Shown one piece after another: positions 1 to 5,891 of a stretch of DNA of 5,891 nt. The notes below the pieces were generated by a model, which was not told where the DNA came from, ran no database searches, and worked only from the letters and a program-made list of their open reading frames with translations. Source of the DNA: Sedimenticola sp. (GTDB lineage: Bacteria; Pseudomonadota; Gammaproteobacteria; Chromatiales; Chromatiaceae); contig JAPHUG010000513.1 of assembly GCA_026197195.1 (NCBI GenBank), positions 1 through 5,891 of the forward strand, in the 5' to 3' direction. A program made the position numbers and the translations under genes. Each line of letters opens with the position of its first letter. Position 1 is the stretch's first letter.

Positions 1-1879
1 GCATCTCCAGAAGATTACCCAGCACACGAAGAATCTTCCAGGCTGGACGCGTATTCCCACTGGGCGACACCGCTCCTTTAAAGGATTGCAGGCTACCCGC
101 AGCATTAACAAAACTACCGGAGGTTTCGACTGCCAACGCCATCGGCAAGATCACATCTGCTGCCATTTCCAGAGAGGTATTTTTGTAAGCACTGAGTGCG
201 ACTACGAACTCGGCCTGTTCAAAAGCACCCATCGCCTTCGTTGGATTCCAAAGATCAAATGCTGGCTCGATCCCCATCAGGAGATAACCTTTACGTGGCT
301 GATCAAGCATCGCTTGCGCATCATTTCCGACAGATGCAATGGCACCCACCTGATAAGCACCAACCGTATTGGCCGCTTCAGGCAGATAACCCAGCGTTAG
401 ATCACATGCGCCCGCAATAGCCGATGCAAGGTAACGGATAATCGAGTAATCCACATGGGCGGTAGCCAGGTTACCGAGTAACAAGGTGCCGTTTGCTGCT
501 GCTTTCAATTTTTCAGCGAGCGCCTTCTGAGACTCCGTGGCTTCAGCCCGATCGATAAGCTCACCCTTAGCACCAGCGGCTTTGGCAATCCCAGCCAGCG
601 TACTGATCATTTCAGCCGGCGTAACAACCCGCTGCTCAGCCACGTAATTCAAATCCAATTCCAGTGGATTAATGAAGCTGATTTGCGCACCTTCAAGAGC
701 CGCCTTGCGCAGACGGTGTGCCAGCATCGGTTGCTCTTTTCGTATGCTGCTACCCACTACCAGTGCAGCATCCACTTTTTCCAGTGCTTCGATGGACTGA
801 CCCAACCAGGGAGCGGAATCGGTTTCACTTCGGAAGTCACCTTGGCGCAGACGACTGTCAATCGCATCGCTACCCAAACCTTTGATGAGTTTTTTAGCGA
901 GATACAGCTCTTCCAGAGTAGATCTGGGTGAGACCAACGCCCCCAGATCAGAACCCACACCCTTAAGACCATTGACGGCAGCGGTTAACGCCTCTTCCCA
1001 GCTAGCATCGGCCCACTGTCCGTTGCGCTTTATCATAGGTGTGGTTAAACGATCAGGACTCGTGACCCCTTCATAACTGAAACGGTCACGATCTGAGATC
1101 CAGCACTCGTTAATCGACTCATTGTCCTTCGGGTGAACCCGTATCAGCTCATTGCGACGCACATGGACATGGATGTTGGAGCCAACCGAATCATGAGGAG
1201 CGATGGTGTCACGCTGTATCATCTCCCATGCACGGGCTTTGAATTGGGAGGGCTTGGAGGTCAGCGAGCCTACAGGACAGACATCAATAATATTACCCGA
1301 GAGTTCTGAATCAACACTCTTCTCAATATAGGTACCGATGGTCATGTGTTCACCACGCCCGGTGGCACCCAACTCACGAATACCGGCAATCTCAGCACCA
1401 AATCGGACGCAGCGAGTACAGTGAATACAGCGGGTCAGATCAGTGGTAATCAGGGGACCAATATCTTTATCTTTTACGATCCGCTTACCTTCAACGAAAC
1501 GAGAGATATCACTGCCGTATCCCATGGAGATATCCTGCAGCTCACACTCACCACCCTGATCACAAATAGGGCAATCCAGTGGATGATTGATCAGCAGAAA
1601 CTCCATAGTGCCTTTCTGTGCAGCCAGAGCGATGGGGGATTTGGTAAACACCTTCATCCCGTCATTAACTGGTGTGGCACAAGCAGGCAGAGGTTTTGGC
1701 GCACGCTCCACCTCAACCAGACACATTCTGCAGTTCGCGGATACAGACAGTTTTTTGTGGTAGCAGAAACGCGGGACATCAATCCCGGCAGCATCCGTCA
1801 CCTCGATCAGCATTTGACCGGGCGCCGCCTGTATTGCTTTACCGTCTATCTCGATTGTTATCGTCTGGTCTTCAGACAT
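1..1879 (-). CDS. nuoG: NADH-quinone oxidoreductase subunit G (NuoG), 3' end cut by window edge
   Basis: The first 626 codons are open, without stop or frameshift, and run off the left edge. NuoG is the large iron-sulfur subunit of the NADH module of complex I, on the cytoplasmic side, and relays electrons from NuoF. Ligands visible: N1b [2Fe-2S] at C39, C50, C53, C67; N5 [4Fe-4S] at H99, C103, C106, C112; N4 [4Fe-4S] at C151, C154, C157 and C201. From about residue 220 it becomes a degenerate molybdopterin-oxidoreductase fold with no catalytic role. The four-cysteine N7 motif of E. coli NuoG is missing at its expected place (about residues 225-240); the segment HDSVGSN there resembles mitochondrial NDUFS1. 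The start is fixed: an in-frame TAG lies at 1892-1894 and no other start codon falls between it and this ATG. Only a weak Shine-Dalgarno (AGAGA, 1889-1893) precedes it. From family lengths, I infer that roughly 60-170 residues lie outside the window. Confidence 0.97.
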   Translation of the reverse strand, partial: MSEDQTITIEIDGKAIQAAPGQMLIEVTDAAGIDVPRFCYHKKLSVSANCRMCLVEVERAPKPLPACATPVNDGMKVFTKSPIALAAQKGTMEFLLINHPLDCPICDQGGECELQDISMGYGSDISRFVEGKRIVKDKDIGPLITTDLTRCIHCTRCVRFGAEIAGIRELGATGRGEHMTIGTYIEKSVDSELSGNIIDVCPVGSLTSKPSQFKARAWEMIQRDTIAPHDSVGSNIHVHVRRNELIRVHPKDNESINECWISDRDRFSYEGVTSPDRLTTPMIKRNGQWADASWEEALTAAVNGLKGVGSDLGALVSPRSTLEELYLAKKLIKGLGSDAIDSRLRQGDFRSETDSAPWLGQSIEALEKVDAALVVGSSIRKEQPMLAHRLRKAALEGAQISFINPLELDLNYVAEQRVVTPAEMISTLAGIAKAAGAKGELIDRAEATESQKALAEKLKAAANGTLLLGNLATAHVDYSIIRYLASAIAGACDLTLGYLPEAANTVGAYQVGAIASVGNDAQAMLDQPRKGYLLMGIEPAFDLWNPTKAMGAFEQAEFVVALSAYKNTSLEMAADVILPMALAVETSGSFVNAAGSLQSFKGAVSPSGNTRPAWKILRVLGNLLEM

Positions 1880-1933
1880 TGATTTAGTTCTCTAACCAGT
1901 AGCCGTTAATAAGGTTCAATACAGGGTATGGCC
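1880..1933 (-). other. nuoF-nuoG intergenic spacer (54 nt)
   Basis: This is the longest non-coding stretch in the window; the other junctions overlap or are at most 13 nt. It is A+T-rich towards nuoG and carries only a weak Shine-Dalgarno-like AGAGA, 9 nt before the nuoG ATG. I see no strong stem-loop followed by a T run on the minus strand, and no good paired -35/-10 boxes. The only short inverted match (AACC...GGTT) is too weak to call a terminator. nuoG is therefore probably transcribed with nuoF, but its translation is less directly coupled than at the other junctions. Confidence 0.7.
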
Positions 1934-3202
1934 TTAGCCAACCATGCATTTCTTATGTTCTATATGATATTCAAACTCATCTCTGAAATGCTTCAGCATG
2001 CCTTGAACCGGCAGGGCAGCCGCATCACCCAGGGCACAGATCGTGCGCCCGGCTATCTTCTGAGTCACATCATCCAGTAGTGCCAAATCCTCAGGACGAC
2101 CTTCACCCCGTTCGATTCGACTGACCACGCGATAAAGCCAGCCCGTGCCTTCACGACAAGGCGTACACTGACCGCAAGACTCTTCGTAGTAGAAGTAGGA
2201 CATGCGCTCAAGGACTTTAACCATGCAATTGGTGTCATCAAGCACGATGACCGCGCCTGATCCCAGCATCGAACCTGCTTTGGCAATCGCGTCATAATCC
2301 ATGGTCAGATCCATCATCTGATCACCAGGAATGATCGGGGCCGATGAACCACCGGGAATGACTGCCTTTATTTTGCGCCCATCTTTCATGCCGCCCGCCA
2401 TTTCCAGCAGCTCGGAGAAAGGGGTCCCCAGAGGAATTTCAAAAACACCCGGGTTATTCAGATTACCGGAGATCGAAAACAGTTTTGAACCGCCACTGTT
2501 TTCAACACCCAGCTGTTTAAACCACTCACCACCCTTTTCCATAATGACAGGGATGGACGCCAGTGATTCAGTGTTATTGATAATAGTGGGTCGACCATAA
2601 AGACCAAAGTGCGCAGGGAACGGTGGCTTATACCGTGGCTGTCCCTTCTTGCCTTCAATCGACTCCAGCAACGCGGTCTCTTCACCGCAGACATAAGCGC
2701 CACCACCCAGATGGGAATGGAGCTGAAAATCAAAGCCAGAACCCAGAATGTTCTCGCCCAGAAAACCTGCAGCTCGCGCCTCTTCCAGCGCAGCCTCGAA
2801 ACGTTCGTAGGGTTCCCAGAACTCACCACGAATATAGTTATAGCCGACGGTTGCACCAATCGCATAACCGGCAATAATCATCCCCTCCACCAACTGGTGC
2901 GGGTTATAACGGAGAATATCGCGATCTTTAAACGTGCCGGGCTCACCTTCGTCAGAGTTACAGACGACGTACTTCTGACCCGGCGCATTACGTGATATGA
3001 AGCTCCACTTCAGACCCGTCGGAAAGCCTGCGCCTCCACGACCACGCAAACCGGAAGCCTTCACCTCTTCAATCACCTGGTCTGGTGACATCTTCTCCTG
3101 AAGGATTTTTTTCAGCGCAGAATAACCACCCCGACTCTGGTAAGTCTCCAGTAACCAGGGGCGCTCAAGATCATTATTTCTGAGACAGACTTCATTCGCC
3201 AT
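1934..3202 (-). CDS. nuoF: NADH-quinone oxidoreductase subunit F (NuoF), NADH- and FMN-binding
   Basis: 422 residues, complete, normal for the family. NuoF is the 51-kDa flavoprotein subunit: it oxidises NADH, passes a hydride to FMN and sends electrons to cluster N3. Motifs in order: glycine-rich [10 protein letters not shown] at 54-63 (FMN/NADH site), NSDEGEPGT at 82-90, the second glycine-rich segment [15 protein letters not shown] at 166-180, and the N3 [4Fe-4S] ligands C343, C346, C349 (ESCGQCTPC) and C389 (TICALGD). The ATG has a good Shine-Dalgarno, GGAG at 3212-3215 with a 9-nt spacer, which lies in the last codons of nuoE. The nuoE stop is 6 nt upstream, so the two genes, whose products form the flavoprotein pair, are probably translationally coupled. 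All expected cofactor residues are present and nothing looks degraded. Confidence 0.98.
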   Translation of the reverse strand: MANEVCLRNNDLERPWLLETYQSRGGYSALKKILQEKMSPDQVIEEVKASGLRGRGGAGFPTGLKWSFISRNAPGQKYVVCNSDEGEPGTFKDRDILRYNPHQLVEGMIIAGYAIGATVGYNYIRGEFWEPYERFEAALEEARAAGFLGENILGSGFDFQLHSHLGGGAYVCGEETALLESIEGKKGQPRYKPPFPAHFGLYGRPTIINNTESLASIPVIMEKGGEWFKQLGVENSGGSKLFSISGNLNNPGVFEIPLGTPFSELLEMAGGMKDGRKIKAVIPGGSSAPIIPGDQMMDLTMDYDAIAKAGSMLGSGAVIVLDDTNCMVKVLERMSYFYYEESCGQCTPCREGTGWLYRVVSRIERGEGRPEDLALLDDVTQKIAGRTICALGDAAALPVQGMLKHFRDEFEYHIEHKKCMVG

Positions 3203-3208
3203 TATTGA

Positions 3209-3739
3209 TTACTCCAGTCCGTCCAGAATGGAATCGACCAACTCAGGTGTCAGATTCTCATAGTACTTGTTACCAATCTGGAACATGGGTGCGCCGCCGC
3301 AGGCACCAAGACACTCAACCTCTTTCAGGGAGTACTTGCCATCCTCTGTTACCTCACCCAGCTTGATACCGAGCTTGTTCTCCATATGCTCGACAATCTT
3401 ATCCGAGCCATTGATCATGCAAGAGACATTGGTACAGACACAGACCTTATGTTTGCCAACCTTTTTATGCTCGTACATGGAGTAGAATGTTGCCACTTCA
3501 TAGACTGCGATCGGTGGCATATCCAGATAGGCCGCTACCTGATCCATTAACGCCTGGGTCAGTGAGCCACCATTCTCATCCTGCACAATGCGCAGTGCCG
3601 CCATCACAGCCGACTGCTGCCAACCTTCCGGGTATTTTGCAACCCAGGTATCGATCTCCGCCCTAACCTTCTCAGAGAATAGACTTTCTTTATTCTCCGT
3701 CGGTTTTACGGTGGTCATTGGTAGATTCTTGAAACCCAT
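3209..3739 (-). CDS. nuoE: NADH-quinone oxidoreductase subunit E (NuoE), 24-kDa [2Fe-2S] subunit
   Basis: 176 residues, complete. NuoE is a thioredoxin-like ferredoxin subunit that pairs with NuoF and carries the off-pathway [2Fe-2S] cluster N1a. An N-terminal helical part (about 18-90, including YPEGWQQSAVMAALRIVQ and VYEVATFYSMY) precedes the cluster domain. The N1a ligands follow the family spacing: C102-x4-C107 and C143-x3-C147; C100 is an extra cysteine next to the first ligand. The chosen ATG shares its A with the nuoD TGA stop (TGATG), a layout typical of translational coupling, and has GGGGAG at 3751-3756 upstream. A second in-frame ATG at codon 8 (3718) would remove seven weakly conserved residues and has a poorer ribosome binding site, but cannot be excluded. 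Conserved family sequence begins only after both candidates. Confidence 0.97.
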   Translation of the reverse strand: MGFKNLPMTTVKPTENKESLFSEKVRAEIDTWVAKYPEGWQQSAVMAALRIVQDENGGSLTQALMDQVAAYLDMPPIAVYEVATFYSMYEHKKVGKHKVCVCTNVSCMINGSDKIVEHMENKLGIKLGEVTEDGKYSLKEVECLGACGGAPMFQIGNKYYENLTPELVDSILDGLE

Positions 3740-4992
3740 CAGCGATCAATCTCCCCGAACACAACATCCATGGTGCCAATAACAGCCACCACGTCGGCCA
3801 GCATATGCCCATTAACCATCTCGTCCATCGCAGCCAGATGGGCAAATCCAGGAGCACGAATTTTCAAACGGAACGGTTTGTTTGCACCGTCAGAGACCAC
3901 ATAACAACCGAATTCACCCTTGGGGGCCTCTACGGCTGCATAGGCCTCACCAGCCGGCGGACAATAGCCTTCAGTGAACAACTTGAAGTGATGAATGAGA
4001 CTCTCCATATCACCCTTCATATCATCCCGAGCCGGCGGCGATACCTTGTGATCTTCAACAATCACCGGGCCTTCATTCTCGCGCAGCCACTGTATACACT
4101 GCTTGATAATGCGGTTTGACTGGCGCATCTCTTCAACACGCACCAGATAGCGGTCATAACAATCGCCATTCACACCCACCGGAATATCAAAATCAACTTT
4201 GTCGTAGGCGGCATAGGGTTGCTTCTTACGAAGATCCCACGCCAAGCCTGAACCACGAACCATAGGGCCGGTGAAACAGAGCTGTTTGGCACGCTCTGGG
4301 GTAACAACGCCGATACCGACCGTCCGCTGCTTCCAGATACGATTATCGGTCAGCAGCGTCTCATACTCATCGACATTCCCAGGGAAGCGATCAGTAAAAT
4401 CTTCAATAAAGTCGAGCAACGAACCCTGACGCGTCTCATTCTTGCGTGCAATATCCGCATCACTACGGAACTGGTTATTAGCATAACGGGGCATGACATC
4501 AGGCAGATCACGGTAGACGCCACCCACACGGTAGTAGGCTGCATGCATGCGCGCACCTGAGACCGCTTCATAACAGTCCATCAGATCCTCACGCTCGCGG
4601 AAAGCGTAGAGGAACACGGTCATAGCACCCACATCAAGTGCGTGTGTTCCCAACCACATCAGATGATTCAAGATGCGGGTGATCTCATCAAACATGGTGC
4701 GGATGTACTTGGCACGCAACGGCACATCAACGCCAAGCAGTTTCTCAACTGCCATGACATAACCGTGCTCGCTGCACATCATGGATACGTAATCGAGACG
4801 ATCCATGTAAGGGATACTTTGATTATAGGGCTTACTTTCAGCCAGCTTTTCAGTGGCACGATGCAACAAGCCGATGTGAGGGTCTGCGCGCTCAATCACC
4901 TCACCATCCATCTCTAGTACAAGACGCAACACGCCATGTGCGGCAGGATGCTGTGGCCCAAAGTTGAGGGTGTAATTACGAATCTCAGGCAT
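3739..4992 (-). CDS. nuoD: NADH-quinone oxidoreductase subunit D (NuoD), 49-kDa quinone-site subunit
   Basis: 417 residues from the chosen start, normal for a separate (unfused) NuoD. This peripheral-arm subunit is related to the large subunit of [NiFe] hydrogenases and, with NuoB, forms the quinone-reduction pocket near N2. The conserved start [15 protein letters not shown] is at residues 6-20. H19 and Y68 (DRLDYVSMM) are 49 residues apart and match the quinone-headgroup residues known as His59/Tyr108 in the bovine subunit. [19 protein letters not shown] is at 146-164 and the C-terminus ends VVFGEIDR. The same frame is open to an ATG at 5133, but the 47 extra residues lie inside nuoC and resemble no NuoD terminus. 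The ATG at 4992 is directly before the conserved sequence and has AGGA at 5001-5004, 8 nt away. The gene overlaps nuoC by 8 nt and nuoE by 1 nt. No [NiFe]-type cysteine pairs remain, as expected. Confidence 0.98.
   Translation of the reverse strand: MPEIRNYTLNFGPQHPAAHGVLRLVLEMDGEVIERADPHIGLLHRATEKLAESKPYNQSIPYMDRLDYVSMMCSEHGYVMAVEKLLGVDVPLRAKYIRTMFDEITRILNHLMWLGTHALDVGAMTVFLYAFREREDLMDCYEAVSGARMHAAYYRVGGVYRDLPDVMPRYANNQFRSDADIARKNETRQGSLLDFIEDFTDRFPGNVDEYETLLTDNRIWKQRTVGIGVVTPERAKQLCFTGPMVRGSGLAWDLRKKQPYAAYDKVDFDIPVGVNGDCYDRYLVRVEEMRQSNRIIKQCIQWLRENEGPVIVEDHKVSPPARDDMKGDMESLIHHFKLFTEGYCPPAGEAYAAVEAPKGEFGCYVVSDGANKPFRLKIRAPGFAHLAAMDEMVNGHMLADVVAVIGTMDVVFGEIDR
3751..3756 (-). promoter_or_regulatory. 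Shine-Dalgarno of nuoE, inside the nuoD 3' end
   Basis: GGGGAG on the minus strand lies 11 nt before the ATG that overlaps the nuoD stop. The spacing is slightly long but the match is good. It favours the first nuoE ATG over the one seven codons downstream, which has only a weak purine stretch. Confidence 0.6.
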
Positions 4993-5710
4993 CAGTGGAG
5001 TCCTGCTCTTCAAGACTTGCAGCCTGGAAACGGTTATCTTCGCGGATGACCTTCGGCACAAGCACACGGGGATCAAGGGTAACGGGTTCGTATACCACCC
5101 GACCCAGTTCAGCGTCATAACGCATCTGAACATTGCCTTCGAGCGGGAAGTCCTTACGGAAAGGATGACCTACAAAACCGTAGTCTGTGAGAATACGACG
5201 CAAATCAGGGTGACCGCTGAACATAATGCCGTAGAGATCGAATGCCTCGCGCTCAAACCAGTCAGCACCACGCCAGATACCCACCACCGAATCAACAATC
5301 GGCTGAGTGGCATCAACAAAAGTACGCACCCGAAGCCGCTGGTTATTTGCCATGGATAGCAGATGATAAACAACGGCGAAGCGATCATTCTCGCCACGCG
5401 CAGAAACATCGATGGTGTAACGATTCACGCCGCGACAGAAACCGGTTTCAGATGCCTGCTTGGTCATCCACTCTGATTCACCGTAACCGGCGTAATCAAT
5501 ACCACAGGCATCAATCAACTCTTCGAACAGAAAACGTTCGTCGTCGCGTAACTCGGTCATGATGGGTGTCAAATGCTCACGCGGAATCACCATCGTGACT
5601 TCACCCAGGCTCTGGGTCACAACACAGCCCTTGCTGGCGTATTGTTCAGCAAGATTAGCCTGAAGCGTATCGTGTCGCTGTTGAGATTTGGTTTTGACTG
5701 TCTCGTTCAT
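4985..5710 (-). CDS. nuoC: NADH-quinone oxidoreductase subunit C (NuoC), 30-kDa subunit
   Basis: 241 residues, complete. NuoC is a cofactor-free structural subunit of the connecting module and packs against NuoD. The family signature is clear at about 151-189: [20 protein letters not shown], then [19 protein letters not shown]. The following tail, with RYD and RVVYEPV, also matches the 30-kDa family. Between GIDY (70-73) and [10 protein letters not shown] (110-119) it carries about 30 more residues than the bovine subunit; from memory, a comparable segment is common in beta- and gammaproteobacterial NuoC. The protein is separate from NuoD, unlike the fused NuoCD of E. coli, and its last three codons overlap the nuoD start. 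The ATG is supported by a strong Shine-Dalgarno (AGGTGA) overlapping the nuoB stop. The N-terminal 20 residues are polar and weakly conserved, so the start rests mainly on that site. Confidence 0.97.
   Translation of the reverse strand: MNETVKTKSQQRHDTLQANLAEQYASKGCVVTQSLGEVTMVIPREHLTPIMTELRDDERFLFEELIDACGIDYAGYGESEWMTKQASETGFCRGVNRYTIDVSARGENDRFAVVYHLLSMANNQRLRVRTFVDATQPIVDSVVGIWRGADWFEREAFDLYGIMFSGHPDLRRILTDYGFVGHPFRKDFPLEGNVQMRYDAELGRVVYEPVTLDPRVLVPKVIREDNRFQAASLEEQDSTDA
5001..5004 (-). promoter_or_regulatory. Shine-Dalgarno of nuoD, inside the nuoC 3' end
   Basis: AGGA on the minus strand lies 8 nt before the ATG at 4992, within the last codons of nuoC. It decides the nuoD start in favour of the conserved [16 protein letters not shown] terminus over the ATG 47 codons upstream. 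Confidence 0.65.
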
Positions 5711-5719
5711 AAACCTGGC

Positions 5720-5725
5720 TCACCT
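5720..5725 (-). promoter_or_regulatory. Shine-Dalgarno of nuoC, overlapping the nuoB stop codon
   Basis: AGGTGA on the minus strand matches six bases of the anti-Shine-Dalgarno complement and sits 9 nt before the nuoC ATG. Its first two bases are the last two of the nuoB TAG, so a ribosome terminating on nuoB covers the nuoC start site. This supports the chosen nuoC start. Confidence 0.75.
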
Positions 5726-5891
5726 AATCCTGACGCGCAATAGTGCTGGTACGTTTGATTTTTTCCTGCAACTGAATGACACCATACAAAAGCGCTTCAG
5801 CCGTTGGCGGACAACCCGGAACGTATATATCGACCGGCACGACCCGATCGCAACCCCGCACCACCGAATAAGAGTAGTGATAATAACCACC
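5724..5891 (-). CDS. nuoB: NADH-quinone oxidoreductase subunit B (NuoB), C-terminal 55 codons only
   Basis: The gene enters from the right edge in frame and ends at a TAG. The visible 55 residues begin [16 protein letters not shown] and continue with [20 protein letters not shown], the conserved C-terminal part of the 20-kDa PSST/NuoB subunit. NuoB holds N2, the terminal [4Fe-4S] cluster that donates electrons to quinone. The cysteine of PGCPP (residue 27 of the fragment) is the last of the four N2 ligands; the tandem CC pair and the remaining cysteine must lie upstream, outside the window. The protein ends shortly after the IKRT segment, as in other proteobacterial NuoB. The stop is 13 nt before nuoC and lies inside the nuoC ribosome binding site, so translation of the two is probably linked. 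Confidence 0.97.
   Translation of the reverse strand, partial: GGYYHYSYSVVRGCDRVVPVDIYVPGCPPTAEALLYGVIQLQEKIKRTSTIARQD

Noticed and set aside
86..1076. Several short plus-strand open frames of 64-104 codons at the left end
   Set aside because: All are antisense to the continuous nuoG frame, which carries on to the window edge without a stop. None resembles a protein I know.
1346..1882. Plus-strand open frame of 178 codons opposite the start of nuoG
   Set aside because: It lies wholly antisense to the N1b/N5/N4 cysteine region of nuoG, which is unmistakable. Its translation shows no recognisable domain and is explained by the codon bias of the real gene.
1880..1920. Possible internal promoter before nuoG (TTGAAC as -35)
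   Set aside because: No acceptable -10 hexamer is found 16-18 nt downstream; the best candidates (GTTAGA, TTAGAG) match poorly.
2458..2874. Minus-strand open frame of 138 codons inside nuoF, in another frame
   Set aside because: It is an out-of-frame shadow of conserved nuoF sequence; there is no ribosome binding site and no recognisable product.
3106..3112. Run of seven A on the nuoF coding strand as a possible frameshift site
   Set aside because: It encodes K31-K32-I33 in a normal family context, the frame continues correctly through it, and no stimulatory structure or alternative frame of note follows.
1..5891. Search for mobile elements, CRISPR repeats, tRNA/rRNA genes, toxin-antitoxin or defence genes
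   Set aside because: Complex I genes fill the window with almost no non-coding space, and I saw no repeat array, inverted repeat ends or foreign gene. No novel system is supported.

Overview
The window lies entirely within a respiratory complex I (NADH:quinone oxidoreductase, type NDH-1) operon. All genes are read leftward on the minus strand. In transcription order (right to left) they are the last 55 codons of nuoB, then complete nuoC, nuoD, nuoE and nuoF, then the first 626 codons of nuoG, which runs off the left edge. nuoA should lie beyond the right edge and nuoH beyond the left edge.

Together these genes encode the hydrophilic arm. NuoE, NuoF and NuoG form the NADH-oxidising module, with FMN and clusters N1a, N3, N1b, N5 and N4. 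NuoB, NuoC and NuoD form the connecting and quinone-reducing module, with N2 and the quinone pocket. Electrons pass NADH -> FMN (NuoF) -> N3 (NuoF) -> N1b, N4 and N5 (NuoG) -> onward clusters in NuoI (not in this window) -> N2 (NuoB) -> quinone at the NuoB/NuoD interface. Every cofactor ligand that should fall inside the window is present, so the complex looks functional.

The operon is tight: a 13-nt gap for nuoB/nuoC, an 8-nt overlap for nuoC/nuoD, a 1-nt TGATG overlap for nuoD/nuoE, a 6-nt gap for nuoE/nuoF and a 54-nt gap for nuoF/nuoG. More than 98% of the window is coding. I see no RNA gene, mobile element, CRISPR array, convincing terminator or internal promoter.

The source looks like a proteobacterium, most likely a free-living or symbiotic gammaproteobacterium outside the enteric group. 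nuoC and nuoD are separate genes, whereas E. coli has a fused nuoCD. NuoG lacks the N7 cluster motif found in E. coli. NuoC, NuoD and NuoG closely resemble the alpha/beta/gamma-proteobacterial and mitochondrial type, and base composition is moderate (about half G+C by eye). The genus cannot be fixed from this sequence.

I found no undescribed biological system. This is a conserved housekeeping locus, and the findings are correspondingly low-key.
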